Origin: Perca fluviatilis
Lineage: Eukaryota > Chordata > Actinopteri > Perciformes > Percidae
DNA: 64,000 bases
Assembly: GCF_010015445.1 (NCBI RefSeq)
Contig: NC_053133.1
Coordinates: 4,148,264 to 4,212,263 of the forward strand
Reading direction: 5' to 3'
Positions 10,614-21,845 of the stretch are shown here, one piece after another. The notes beneath the pieces are model-generated. The model was not told where the DNA came from, searched no databases, and saw only the letters and a program-made list of their open reading frames with translations. The stretch's first letter is position 1, and each line of letters opens with the position of its first letter. Both the position numbers and the translations under genes were made by a program.

Positions 10614-10743
10614 CTGACTCAAAAGTTGGGTGAGGTCTTCATTATCCACTTTAACCCGGCCTGATGCCGACGTCTGGAAGCGGATCTCTTTATTGTCACC
10701 AGTTTTGAAGACAAGGTGACCGTTATCTGACAGCATGCGAGGC
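10614..10743 (-). CDS. cubn: Cubilin, coding exon 2
   Basis: This 130-nt minus-strand exon has an acceptor ending TTGTAG and a donor CAG|GTAAGC. Its first base completes a Gln codon split with exon 1, and it ends in phase 0. It encodes PRMLSDNGHLVFKTGDNKEI, RFQTSASGRVKVDNEDLTQL and LSQ. The Q-P-R-M start, the N-L/H-V-F-x-T-G motif and the D-E-D-L motif match the segment just after the furin site in cubilin, which forms the intertwined N-terminal assembly that binds amnionless. Confidence 0.92.
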
Positions 10744-11240
10744 CTACAAGTCAAATCAGCCAAATTCCATCAACAGACTGTGCTGATATATTTCGTACGG
10801 AGCAGTTCTACTTAGGACAGTCAAGGTTATGTTAATAGAATACATTTAGTGTTATGCTTTTACAATAATACACATTATATACGGACTCACACTATGAACC
10901 TCAGACAGTATTCAGATAACTTATCATGTTCCCTTATTTCCCTGAAGGTCTATAATCAGTGGAAGCCCTGCAAAAGTAGAATATCCAACCACAATCCAAT
11001 AATAACATATTTTTCTCCATTAGCTCCTCTTGCGACATCAAGGCAGAATTCAAACATAAGTAACTTATATACATGTAAAATACTTGTAACCAGTACACAG
11101 ATAAAATAATCCAAAAGCTAACATCGCAAAGCATTACATTTCACAGTTTATATATAAAAGACTAATTGTTCAACTACTTTTAGGACATTATTCTTTGCAT
11201 AACTTGTAAAATACTTGTAACTGTAAAATAAAAAAAACTT

Positions 11241-11389
11241 TCAAAGAGAGGGACCGGTCTTAAATATCAATTTAACTCATTTTATATACCGACCTAACAG
11301 CACTCACTTCAGTTTATAATCAGCTGGTCGGTATAGAAAATGAGTTAAATTGATATTTAAGACCGGTCCCTCTCTTTGAGAGTGCTGTT
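11241..11389. repeat. Long inverted repeat with A-B-A'-B' arrangement
   Basis: Arm A (11241-11294, 54 bp) and arm A' (11326-11379) are reverse complements with about one mismatch, and include GAGGGACCGGTCTTAAATAT. Inside the loop, AACAGCACTC (11296-11305) is the exact reverse complement of GAGTGCTGTT (11380-11389), which lies outside arm A'. Both pairings cannot form as simple nested hairpins. It is in cubn intron 1. No target duplication was found. Confidence 0.9.
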
Positions 11390-11438
11390 TTAAGTTTTAT
11401 ATAATAAAGCAATGTAAGATAAGTAATACTGGTGTAGT

Positions 11439-11614
11439 CAGGGTCCAACATTAACACCATCTACTAGCCAAATGCTGGTAAAATACACAAGTGGCTGGTA
11501 GATTTGCCTCACTCACCAGCCCAAAAATAATGATAATCTATTGAGTAGCAGTTAAAATTTGAACATTCACTAGCCATTTGGCTGGTGGACACAAAAAGTT
11601 AATTTTGGACCCTG
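11439..11614. mobile_element. hAT-type MITE, 176 bp
   Basis: The ends CAGGGTCCAACATTAAC and TTAATTTTGGACCCTG are inverted repeats. The flanking 8-mers are GGTGTAGT (11431-11438) and GGTGTAGG (11615-11622), with one mismatch. It is in cubn intron 1. Confidence 0.8.
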
Positions 11615-11653
11615 GGTGTAGGCCATCATTTATACCCAATCACTATATAAGAC

Positions 11654-12022
11654 TAGAGATGTTCTGATACCATTTCTTCCTTTCCGATACTGATTCCGAT
11701 CCCTGAACTTGAGTATCGGCCGATATGATAACCAATCCGACACGAGTGTGTTAAAAAATACAGATATTTTATTGTTTTAACAGCTTTATACTACTATCCC
11801 TGTATGGATGTGATATGACAGCTACCATTGTTGTTAAACTCTTTGTGAAACATGAAGGCCGTAGAACTTTCTTTTATTATCCAGTTTGACCGTAAATAAA
11901 TTACTTATTCTTAAATACCGTGTTATCAGATTAGTGCATAAACTCCAGTACTTGCCAATACCGATACTAGAATTTTAGGCAGTATTGGAGGCTTTTCCGA
12001 TACTGGTATCGGATCATCTCTA
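11654..12022. mobile_element. hAT-type MITE, 369 bp
   Basis: The termini are TAGAGATGTTCTGATACC (left) and GGTATCGGATCATCTCTA (right). The flanking 8-mers TATAAGAC and TAAAAGAC differ at one base. It lies 43 bp from the exon 1 splice donor of cubn. Confidence 0.8.
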
Positions 12023-12064
12023 TAAAAGACATCCCTGTTTGAACACTAGAAACCCCCAACTCAC

Positions 12065-12186
12065 TGATCATTGCTGATGTCCCTCTTGTTCCGTCGCGGG
12101 GCTGTCTCTTTTAGCTCTCCTTGCAGTCCCACCAGAAGAAAAATGAGCCCGAAGGAAAGCCATGAGAGCCGCAGCGTCCAAGCCAT
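12065..12186 (-). CDS. cubn: Cubilin, coding exon 1 (signal peptide and furin site)
   Basis: This minus-strand exon of 122 coding nt ends at a GTGAGT donor after the first two bases of a Gln codon. It encodes MAWTLRLSWLSFGLIFLLVG, then LQGELKETAPRRNKRDISND. Residues 1-23 form a typical signal peptide (positive charge, then a Leu/Phe/Ile core). R32-N33-K34-R35 is a furin-type R-x-K-R site followed by D36, at the same place as the R-Q-K-R-S site of mammalian cubilin. I chose Met at 12186 because it directly precedes the hydrophobic core. An in-frame Met 20 codons upstream would bury the signal. Splicing to exon 2 gives D-Q-P-R-M, as expected for the family. Cubilin needs amnionless for membrane delivery, and amnionless is not in this window. 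Confidence 0.92.
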
Positions 12187-12246
12187 AGAAAAGATGTGTT
12201 GCCTGAACACTCTAAACAGCGTTACTGGGGTTTGACGGGCTAACAC

Positions 12247-13590
12247 ACTCTACTGCTCATTGCCAAGACTTTGACCTGACACTACAACAATAAAGTACAT
12301 CTCAATTTACCGAAGCTGGTTAACTTTGTTAATGAGGGAGAATGTCCCTCACATGACTGTAGGAGATGAGTAACCTGCTTCGTGTGACTTAATGTGTGTG
12401 TGCATGCAGAAGGGGGTTATCACTGTGACGATTTAGTCCGGTCTTAAAAGGCATCATAAGGACATGATAAATAGTATTTATTACAGTCAGATTTTGAACA
12501 TTTTCAACACGATCAGTAGGTGTAACATTTTGAAATGCTATTTTTTTTTTTAAAGTGAATCATCAAAGCGTTTTCTTATTTAGTTATGTAGTTAAGTTTG
12601 AATCTTATCCAAATAATTCTGACTACATTGTGGGAGCAATGTCCACGATGGTGATAGTGTAACAACCACTTGAATTTCACAACTTATATTAAATGATTTG
12701 ATTAACCAATTAAAATCCATTACATTTTGCATAATGGTCCAGTGTCATCAAAAGGATAAGGCAGTAGCAGTGAGCCTATAGGAGCCATCTACCATTTAAA
12801 AACTGTCTTTATTTCAGGTTTAACTAAATGAATTCTGATTAAATACAGTATTACCTTAACACGTGTTGTATTTGTTTCTTATGATTGGGTTCCCAGTCAT
12901 AAATTGGCCAGTTTAAACTGTCCTGCATAACTTAACATCATTATTACTGGTATGTTTTCCTTTTATTATGTATTATAAAACTCCTGTGTAGGATACGACA
13001 TTTTCTCCCCATGCTGAACCATTGCTCCTTCAGGCTTGACCGCTCGTAGTCCAAGGAAATGATCCTGACCAGTTTTACACAACGTACAAAGTGCTTTTTA
13101 TGCACTTTACTATTCCTTATGAAATTCACTCAGGAGGAATATATCCAAATGTTTACGATTTCTTATAACCATCTGCATATTATTTACTTGACATTGTCTG
13201 ACACACACACACACACACACACACAGAGGATGTTATGTGTAACCTCCTGAATCATGTGAGCTAGCCAATAAAGGTAACAGCTTTGCTAAAATGGCGTTGT
13301 TTTTATGATGGAAATATCATTGGCACCTTTACAAGGCACTGCAGTACGGAGTTCACACAGTTCTCACAATAAAGTGGTTAAGACTGGCTGCCTGAATATG
13401 TGTACATGTATGATATTAGGCCACAGACATTCCTGTTCTTATGTTGCAAAAAACTGCTGTTGCTATTTAGAAGCTTTGGAGCCTGAGTGGTCAAAAGAGC
13501 TGCTGGAAAACGGAGGATGTTTCATTTTCCATAAATTCCTATAATTATAAATAATATAAAGATAAATATTAGCAGTGCATTCATTCAACT
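12247..13590. other. Region upstream of cubn, no gene recognised
   Basis: This should hold the cubn promoter and 5' untranslated region on the minus strand. I could not identify a convincing TATA box or start site. A (CA)n tract lies at 13201-13225. The short open frames at 12944-13544 show no family motif. Confidence 0.45.
13201..13225. repeat. (AC)n microsatellite
   Basis: About 12 AC units. Confidence 0.95.
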
Positions 13591-13592
13591 CT

Positions 13593-13798
13593 TTACGGAA
13601 GAGGATTAGGGCCACGTGAAAAATGTATTTGAGTTCTGAGAAAAAAGAATCTCAGAATTCTGACTTTATTCTCAGAAATCATACTTTTTTCTACTTTAAG
13701 AAAAAAAAAATCTGAATTCTGAGATTAAAGTCAGAATTCTGACATAAACTCAGAACTCAATAAATATTTTCAGATGTGGCCCTAATACTCTTCCGTAA
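13593..13798. mobile_element. Palindromic MITE, about 206 bp
   Basis: The ends TTACGGAAGAGGATTAGGGC and GCCCTAATACTCTTCCGTAA are inverted repeats. The interior is a near-palindrome of CAGAATTCTGACTTTA-type words. Transcribed RNA would fold into one long hairpin. Confidence 0.75.
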
Positions 13799-14480
13799 CT
13801 CATAATTTGAAGTTACAAGCATTCAATTCAGAAAAACTCATGATTACTCATGAAGTGGTCAGAGGACTAAGGAAATTGCTTGTAATAATAATATTTTCAT
13901 AAAATCAAATAAGGCTTTTACAAATCGTAATGATTGACTAAACAGGCTGAGCTTTCTTTTTTAATAAAACCATAACTCCATAACCATAACTCATTATTCA
14001 CATTTTCATTGAACATAAAAAAAAAAAAATTGCAAGGATCTGTATCAACAAATATTTTTTCTTTAGTCTGTAGGATACGATTTGTAGTTTAACACATCTT
14101 TTGCCTTTAACAAATATTGTGCCCCCTGCAATTTGGCTATTGTGCTAGTCCATGTTGCGATAAAATTGCAAGTAATTGTGCAGTCCTAGAAGGGACCTTA
14201 TCCGATTTCTACAGGGGGAAGCAGCACTAGAGGAGGCAGCACAAAAACAACTGTTCAAAAAAAATATATTGACGCACGATAAAAAAAGTTCCTTAGTGTT
14301 TTAATGCCTTTATGGGAAGATGGAGGATACTAATGAAGATAAATGACACCAGCTGGGAGAAACTGCCACTGAGAGAGGATCCAGTCAGGATTCAGATCAC
14401 CACTTTGAGATCCCAACTGAGGATGCCTCAATAGTGCTTAATGCCTTTATGCAGCATTTTGCAGCTGCCAGATAAACTAT
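13799..14480. other. Intergenic DNA, nothing recognised
   Basis: AT-rich sequence with no splice-bounded or motif-bearing frame. It ends at the duplicated target AACTAT of the next element. Confidence 0.45.
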
Positions 14481-15334
14481 CAGTCCCTCCAGGATTTCGT
14501 GGCCTTTTTATGAGATTGTTGCATCCCAAAATGCCTGATTTTGCGGGAGCTTTTGTAAAAAATTGCGATAAAAGTTGCGATGTCTTTTGTATGTTTGTTG
14601 CAATGAAATCGCAGGAGATCGTGAAAGTTGCAAAAAAAGTTGTGAATTTATTAAATGAATCAAATCTGAACATATGTGTCAGTGGCTTGTTGATCTTTGT
14701 ATTGTTAGTTAATTTCCTATCCTGGCCCGGGACACACATTCATACGGTTTAATAAAGTAACGTTACTTATTGGACTTAATCTTATCATTGCATTTACAAT
14801 AGCGTAGCTGTCCTCAATTTAGATCATCGTGTCGTCTCATCTCCGGTTTTTCCTGCATCCACCATGTGTGTTTGTGTGTGTGTTTTTGTGTGTGTGTGCG
14901 CGCCTCAGTTGCGGGGGGAACTGAGCAGCCCCACCCGCTGCAGAGAGCTGACAGGATTGAAACAGCAGCAGCTTTCAGCGACTTTGGAGTGAAAAATCAT
15001 TACAGCGTACATTGATGTTAAAATGTATACAGGTTGGCAGGATGGTCTGAAATGTTTTGCAGTCACACATGTCTTGTCTTCATCAGAAACAAGGAAATGA
15101 TCAACCTGTGGCCGTTCTCACTCCCGCTTGGTCATTGGCTCTCAGAGTCACATAGTGACGGCACGTGGGACTGCTGGGATTGGTTGAAGTCGTGGGAAGC
15201 TTCAGGTTATTGGTCAAATTTGCGGAACAGTTGCGGTGATTGGTCAAAAGTGCGAATCGCACCAAATTCACGGTGATTGGTTGAATTTGCGTGAATTGAT
15301 GCGATCATGACATCGCGAAATCCTGGAGGGACTG
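14481..15334. mobile_element. Complete non-autonomous DNA transposon, 854 bp, 6-bp target duplication
   Basis: The left end is CAGTCCCTCCAGGATTTCG and the right end is its inverted form CGAAATCCTGGAGGGACTG. AACTAT lies directly outside both ends (14475-14480 and 15335-15340). The interior has no transposase-like frame. The 103-aa open frames on both strands near 14430-14750 overlap each other and carry no motif. Next to the right terminal repeat (about 15180-15300) the motif GATTGGTyAAAttTGCG is repeated four times. A 6-bp duplication does not fit hAT (8 bp) or piggyBac (4 bp), but is reported for IS3EU- and Dada-type elements. Confidence 0.8.
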
Positions 15335-16466
15335 AACTATAGCCTAGCCACTTTCACACTACAATTGATTGATCTGCCATGGAAGAATGATATGTTGTTG
15401 GAATCTAATGTGTATTGAATAAACTCTTGTTACCCAATCTCTCCTCTTCAATGGTCATTCAAAACTACTCCATAATAACACTTTTAGGACAACAATATAG
15501 TATGTAATAAGAAAATACCAACCCAATAACAATGTCAAAGGCCACACTACTTTGCATTTTATTTGGGTACTGTAATTCAACAATCAAATGTTGTAGATAC
15601 ATTGTTCAGAAAAAGTAAACGTGAGTGAATTACACATGAAATGTACTGATACAATGAAATGTTAGAAAAAAAATTTTGATACAAGAAGGCTCAAGAGTTG
15701 CTGGCATAAAACAGAAGACAGTATAATTTTTTTAACAGGAGGAATGAATTGCACATTATGAAAATCTATTGATATGTTGCGGGGAGGACAACTAGTGAGC
15801 ATCTATTAGTGAATTGGTGAATTTTCCTGAAATTAAACCATTACTGACGCTTTTTGGGTAAATACATGTTATCTTGCATGGCCGCCGGATTCTCGTGATA
15901 TCACAAGATCATGCGAGAATCCTTCTTGTCAGGCTTGCCTTTGCATGTTTAGACCACCAGCAGTTTGGACCAATCAGCATCCGGTAAAGAGCTACTGTTC
16001 GTTCCAAACAACAGTAGCAGATGATAGACAGATTGTACATTCAATCACCTGCAAGCTATTTTTTTAAAAGTGATTGCTGTTTTCCGAGGGCTCCAATGAC
16101 GGCTTTTCAGATGGTTCTGTTTAACAAACCATCTGGTGCATCAGGTTAGAAAAGGCATGGTTATTTTAATTCTTAATCATTTAAACATTTTAAACTCTGT
16201 GTATTGTGATTTTTTTTTTTCAATTATGATTTTCTATATTCACATAAATACAATAAATCACTATTAATTAAAATGTGGGTTTTATTTTATTATATTTTAG
16301 TGTGGCCTAGCATGTGCAGTAGCATGTGGTGGGTTTGTTATTGTAGTTTGTGTTTGACACCACCGGTGGTTATGTTATCCGTTTTTGGTTTAAATTAGAA
16401 TCTTCTTTAGGTAAATTTAGGGGGATGAGCTGAGTGCGACTAATTGTTTCATGCCATACTAATCAT
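15335..16466. other. Intergenic DNA with a MITE fragment near 15960-16145
   Basis: There are no genes. The segment TTTGGACCAATCAGCATCCG through CAGATGGTTCTGTTTAACAA and CCATCTGGTGC resembles repeats at 37434-37560 and 50170-50590. A small hairpin (GGATTCTCG...CGAGAATCC) lies at about 15887-15921. Confidence 0.4.
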
Positions 16467-18083
16467 TAGTGATGTCCAAACGAAGCTTCATGAACCATTA
16501 GGTGCATTTGTTCACAAGTCATTTTTTGGAAGACCAAGTCGAGTCTCAAGTCTTTGAGCTCGAGTCTCAAGTCTTTGAGCTCGAGTCCAAGTCATATCTC
16601 AAGTCTTTGAGGGGCAAGTTCAAGTCTAGTCTCAAGTCTTTTGCCACGAGTCCAAGTCAAGTCTCAAGTCTCTGGCAATCTGATCTGTCCCTAATACTAT
16701 ATTGTTAAATCTTATAAATTCAAAGCATGTCCTGTAGCTACCATCCATACAGTACAGTATCAACATCAGTTGTGGGATAACTTCATGGGGTCTACTGCAA
16801 TGCAAGCTGAAGAAACAAAAATTAAGAACTCTCTTTCAATTTCATTACTGTATTTTTTAGGGGTGTATTGCTAAATTTTATTTATATATTATTTATTATT
16901 TATTTAGCATATAAACATTAGCTCACTAAGAACCTGTGAACCACAATCCCAAACTGGCAGTTAGCTTTTCTGTGTACTGAATTGTTTACCTAAAGTAAAC
17001 TTCTTTGACTTTAATGAACATCATTAGTTTTTCTAAAATTATACTTTAAAAAAATCCCAATATATCGCCTTACGCACAGTATCGCAACATATTGCAATAT
17101 ATTGAATCGTGACCCATGTATCGTGATACGTATCGGCAGATTCTTGTCAATACACAGCCCTAGTATTTTTCAACATAACCACTTGTGACGGAAAAAATAT
17201 CACGTATGCTTTAATGGAGCTAGCTTAACTTTGTTACATCCAGAACTTACATTGGGCCTACAACTTAGAACATCGTATAGTCTAATCTTCTGCTAACACA
17301 TCCCCCTAGCCCTCGGATCTGGTGAAATATTAACCTAAGTCTGTCACATCATACGGATACATCTATAAAGATACAATTTGCCTGTTCCTTGCATTAGCAC
17401 AACACTTTGCGATGGTTAGCTTGTTACCTGTGACGATATATGCTAAATGTAACTTCTCTTTCACATTAGCAAGTGACTGACCTATCTGGGTGTGTTTTGA
17501 GATGCCTGATGAAGGTCAACGTTGTTGATCCGGCAACATTTATCTTGGTGCCACACCTTGCCTGTAGCTGTTGGCTTACTGCCACTGTTTACCAAGTTAT
17601 TGAAAGCAAAACTAATGACAAAAGGCACAACTCCGGGAGGACTTTGTGTCGCCTTCGTCAATGCATTTTTGGATATGTGAGTGCGCGCACATAAGGCATA
17701 GCACATGCGTTACGTTGCACATTATGGCAAAGGGTAGGGGACATGCAGCTTGTTATACATTTCCTCCCCTCATTTAGATTTAAAAAGCAATAATTACAAG
17801 AAAACGGGTTGTTGACGAGTCTCGAAGCTGGAGTCTGAGTCAAGTCTGAAGTCTTCTGGGTAGAGTCGCAAGTCAAGTCTGAAGTCGAGGTTTGTGCGAC
17901 TTAAGTGCGACACGTCTTGGACTCGAGTCCCCATCTCTGCTAGAAAGCACTCTTGGTTTAAAGAGAAAGGATCAAGGAATGGCAATTCAGTCTGCTTTCA
18001 ACCCTTTGTTTGACAGAGAGAGTCGTCTAGTGGGCACAGAAAATAAAGAAAATGCTTCATGAGGCTTCATCTGGCCATAACTA
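16467..18083. mobile_element. MITE with GAAGCTTCATGAA termini, split by a GAGTC-rich insertion
   Basis: The left end is TAGTGATGTCCAAACGAAGC and the right end is GGCTTCATCTGGCCATAACTA. The intact relative at 36921-37233 shows that GCTCTTGGTTTAAAG near 17946 is the resumption of this MITE. The DNA between about 16531 and 17941 is therefore a later insertion. No clear target duplication was seen. Confidence 0.6.
16531..17941. mobile_element. GAGTC-rich hAT-like element nested in the MITE
   Basis: Both ends consist of GTCAAGTCTCAAGTC-like words (16535-16680 and 17810-17930), as in the element at 7127-8407. The middle has AT-rich DNA and decayed MITE sequence with CAATATATCGCCTTACGCAC near 17070. 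Short frames at 17473-17694 have no recognisable motif. Confidence 0.5.
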
Positions 18084-18199
18084 CTGTGTAAAAGGAAGGA
18101 GGGGGGATTGGGGTGGACCAAGTGTGAGGCCCTGCTACGGATCAGTTCTACAAGGGTGCTAAAGCATGCATTACACCCTTAGTTTAATATTTTGCACTT

Positions 18200-19205
18200 C
18201 CTGTGACTCAAGCTGTTACTCCAACTGTGACTCCAGCTGTGACCCCACCTCCAGCTGTGAATCCAGATATGACTCCAGATGTGACTCCAGCTGGGCACCC
18301 AACTCCTGCTGTGAATCCAGGTGTGACTCCAGCTGTGACTCCAGCCGGGCCCCTAGATCCAGCTGTGAATCCCGATATGACTCCAGCTGTGACTCCACCT
18401 GTGACCACTGCTCCTGCTGTGAATCCCGATATAAATCCAGTTGTGACTCCAACTGTGACTCCAGCTGGGCCCCTAGATCCAGCTGTGAATCCCGATATGA
18501 CTCCAGCTGCGACTCCACCTGTGACCATTGCTCCTGCTGTGAATCCCGATATAAATCCAGCTGTGACTCCAGCTGTGACTCCAGCTGGGCCCCTAGATCC
18601 AGCTGTGAATCCCGATATGACTCCAGCTGTGACTCCACCTGTGACCATTGCTCCTGCTGTGAATCCTGATATAAATCCAGCTGTGACTCCAGCTGTGACT
18701 CCAGCTGGGCCCCTAGATCCAGCTGTGAATCCCGATATGACTCCAGCTGTGACTCTACCTGTGACCACTGCTCCTGCTGTGAATCCCGATATAAATCCAG
18801 CTGTGACTCCAGCTGGGCCCCTAGATCCAGCTGTGAATCCCGATATGACTCCAGCTGTGACTCCACCTGTGACCAATGCTCCTGCTGTGAATCCCGATAT
18901 AAATCCAGCTGTGACTCCAGCTCTGACTCCACCTCTAACCACTGCTCCTGTTGTGAATCCCGATATGACTCCAGCTGTGACTCCAGCTGGGCCCCTAGAG
19001 CCAGCTGTGAATCCTGATATGAATCCAGATGTGACTCCAGCTTTGACTCTAGCTTGGCCTCTAGATTCAGCTGTGAATCCCGATATGACTCCAGCTCTGA
19101 CTCCAACTGGGCCCCCTGCTCCAGCTGTGAATCCTGATATGACTCTAGCTGCAACTCCAACTGGGACTCCATCTGTGACTCCAGATGTAATACTGCCTGT
19201 GATTG
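18200..19205. repeat. Minisatellite, 12-bp unit in a 120-bp higher-order repeat
   Basis: The basic unit is GTGACTCCAGCT. It is organised into 120-bp blocks marked by GGGCCCCTAGATCC ending at 18360, 18480, 18600 and 18720, then a 108-bp block ending at 18828, with looser copies to 19205. All indels I could trace are multiples of 3, so five of six frames stay open. The plus frame reads V-T-P-A repeats for 337 codons but begins at GTG after an in-frame stop. Another plus frame reads Cys-rich CDSS repeats from an ATG at 18166. The minus frames read A-G-V-T (382 codons) and L-E-S-Q (318 codons). I treat it as non-coding unless expression is shown. Confidence 0.9.
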
Positions 19206-19790
19206 GACAGATGTGAGGTGTTGTTAGTTTTGGTGAAAAGCATGTTATCATATCCGCTTCAGCTTTCAACATTTGTGAGTAAAATAAATTAATAAAAAAA
19301 TGAATAATAATTAAAGCTGCAAGCAGCAATGAACAGGTCTTCGCCCCTCCCAGCATGTCCGGGGTACTGGCGGGATGACGGTTGAAGCCGCTGTATATTT
19401 CCTATCCATCTGACACTGTGCACACAAGTTAGACATTATTGCTAATATTTTTAACCAACACATCGACCCCTGCTGCTCTCTCCTTCACCTTTCTCTTTCA
19501 CCCACACACCCAGACCCACTGGCAGAGGTGGTGACACAGGCCACCTCATCACCCAAATCACCCAAATGGAGATTTTCTCTCTCTACATGCTGCCACATTT
19601 TACTCCACTGTCTTTTGAATTTAATCCTGTGAACTCATCTGCTACAAATAAACATTGTTGTTGTCTACTGCCAATTACGTCCTTTGGGGGAGTTCTTGGA
19701 GGAACTAGATGTCCTCCATTGAAACATCGCTGAAATTGGCTCCACTTGTTCTTCTTGGTGACTTCAAAATCCAGACAGAGAAGCCCTACA
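19206..19790. other. Intergenic DNA with a dispersed fish repeat
   Basis: TTAAAGCTGCAAGCAGCAAT at 19311 is a common fish repeat word. Its inverted form, CTGCTTGCAGCTTTAAT, occurs near 29429. Otherwise nothing is recognised. Confidence 0.4.
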
Positions 19791-20148
19791 GTGTTTCCCA
19801 CACATAGACTAATGTGGTGCGCCATACAACCAACACCGGCCACCACATATTACGTTACTTATTTTTTTGCTATTTAAAACACGCAGCGTATTCGTTCAGC
19901 TGCATATCCTTTCCCTGCTCTCTCCGTCTCTCTGTCACTCATGTGTCTCTCTCACATAGGCCACACACACACACACACACACACACACAGCGTCTGTCTC
20001 CATGAAAACGAGAGAAGACGGATGGCGAAATTCACAAGTTCACGAAAGGTTGGTATCTCGTTAACACCTTTACATAATCACACATTAAAAAGTGCTATAA
20101 AAATATTTTATATTCTGAATACAATGGATTCCAGATTGATCACACACA
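19791..20148. mobile_element. 5' end of a hAT-like repeat with a (CA)n tract
   Basis: CAGTGTTTCCCACACATAG at 19791 is a typical hAT-type terminus. The opposite end was not found. A (CA)n tract lies at 19962-19989. Confidence 0.35.
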
Positions 20149-20531
20149 AAATGGAAATATATGCTACAAATACACACGGAACTGCTGCGTGTGGATTATC
20201 ACAGAAGCCTGCCTGGCTGAACACACTCCCTCCCGGATGGAAGCTACCAGCTAGCACGGTGAGCTAGTAACCGGCAGGAGGTATGAGTTGAAAAAGCATC
20301 TTGTTGTCACGTAAGTTGCACAAACATTTTAATTGCATTTTGTGTTTGTTACGAGGCACAAAGGCACTCTTAATGTTATGCCCCCAAAACTACCGTTTTA
20401 GCTAATCTATGGGCATTAGCTTCAGCAACTCCAGTTTGCTAAGACCGATTCTGTTAGTTTTTTTTGCTATCGACAGTACTCCCATATTTATAGCGATCAA
20501 GATTAACGTAAAAATTGCCCGGAGTTCTCCT
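20149..20531. mobile_element. TTAA-flanked MITE, 5'-truncated copy
   Basis: This aligns with 41460-41860 (shared GCATCTTGTTGTCA and GCGATCAAGATTAACGTAAA). It ends in GCCCGGAGTTCTCCT followed by TTAA at 20532-20535. The left terminus is missing. Confidence 0.65.
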
Positions 20532-21000
20532 TTAATGTTGGAGTCCCGACCCGTCTCTTTGCAAACAAACGATTGCGCCTGCTTTAGAAAGTTTTGCGGT
20601 AAAATGCAGTTGGGTTGTCGAGGTCAAAACATTATATGTAGCAGCTGTGAATCAAATAAACTTATTATAAATAATGTTATGTCATTTTTTTACTCTTACA
20701 CTGAATGTTTGCTGCTTCAATCCAGATGAGTATTGAAAAGTATTTTCCGCGACTGAAAAAGGCACGTGTTGAGGATGAGGACCAGCCTGAACTGGAGGTT
20801 TCCGTCTGAAACAGAGCTGAACAGTCCGACCAGTGTAATTAGTTATGTTATTAATTTGTTTACAATATATGCTGGCTTCAACCATGTGCTGCTCAAGCAG
20901 AAAGACAGGGTCAGGGAGAGAAAGAGATAGATTTGTTAGGCATTGAAGAAAGAATATGAGAGGAGGACAGCATCCAACAGCATGTCCTCCTCAGTTTTTG

Positions 21001-21605
21001 ATACTTGATTGTTATTTGACGATGGTCCCTCAAGGTTCCATCGTGGGTCCCCTATTCTTTTCTCTGTACACCAACTCTCTCGGTTCCGTTATTCACTTAC
21101 ATGACTTTTCCTACGACAGCTAAGCAGACAACCCCCAACTGATTCTCTCTTTTCCCCAGTCTGAAACCCAGGTATCAGCATGAATCACTGCCTGTCAGAC
21201 TGACATCTCTCATTGGATGTCCACACACCACTTGAAACTCAACCTAAACACGAACAAGCTGCTTCTCCCACCCAGGACCTTCTATCACCATCAATACCTC
21301 TGTGGTAGTCTCCGCCCAGACTGCTAGGAACCTGGGTGTTCGACGACCAAATCCCTTACTGCCAATATTGCTGTAACAATCCGAATGTGTAGATACACGC
21401 TGCAAAAGATCAGGAAGATCTGGCCCCTTTAAACCTAGAAGGCGGCTCAGGTTCTGGTTCAGGCTCTTGTAATCTCATGTATTGACTACTGCAAATTCCT
21501 CCTGGCTGGTCTGCCTGCTAGTGCCATCTGACCTCTGCAGCTCATCCAGAATGCAGCAATTCGATGTGACTTCAACCCACGTACAAAGGCTCAGACCTAA
21601 CCGCA
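21001..21605 (+). pseudogene. CR1/L2-like LINE reverse-transcriptase fragment
   Basis: Translation across frames shows VPQGSIVGPLLFSLYTNSLG, then HHLKLNLNTNKLLL, ISCIDYCKFLLAGLPASAI and LQLIQNAA. These are the classic order of a chicken-repeat/L2-type reverse transcriptase from domain 4 to its C-terminus. The Y-x-D-D region is broken by a stop (S-Y-D-S-stop-A-D-N). Several further stops and shifts show it is dead. Confidence 0.8.
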
Positions 21606-21740
21606 GCAGCCACGGGTTTGATTCTGACCCATGGCCCTTTCATGCATGTCATTCCCCACTCTCACTCTCCTTTCCTGTCTTAAAGTGTCCTTTCAATTAA
21701 AACGCCTAAATGCCCAAAAATAATCTTAAAAAGCACACAT
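21606..21740 (+). mobile_element. SINE-like tail
   Basis: The run CATGGCCCTTTCATGCATGT, a CT-rich stretch, then ATTAAAACGCCTAAATGCCC matches the body and tail of the SINE at 26365-26573. The tRNA-related head is degraded. Confidence 0.6.
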
Positions 21741-21845
21741 CTAAGCAACACATTCATTTTATGAAATACACAAATGTATTTATAGTCAGATCTACTTGTG
21801 CCCCAGATTGGGCAGTGATATTAAAAGTCTAAATGATTGGATTAA

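Noticed and set aside
12187..12246. Upstream in-frame Met for cubilin (20 extra residues)
   Set aside because: It would place MLARQTPVTLFRVFRQHIFS before the signal peptide. The Met at 12186 directly precedes a classic signal core and gives the family's usual length.
18203..19216. 337-codon VTPA-repeat frame as a gene
   Set aside because: It begins at GTG after an in-frame stop and has no ATG, as expected of a repeat.
18208..19356. 382-codon minus-strand frame with a signal-peptide-like start
   Set aside because: The leader is encoded by AT-rich repeat DNA next to a minisatellite that leaves five of six frames open. There is no splice or promoter support. Kept only as a finding.
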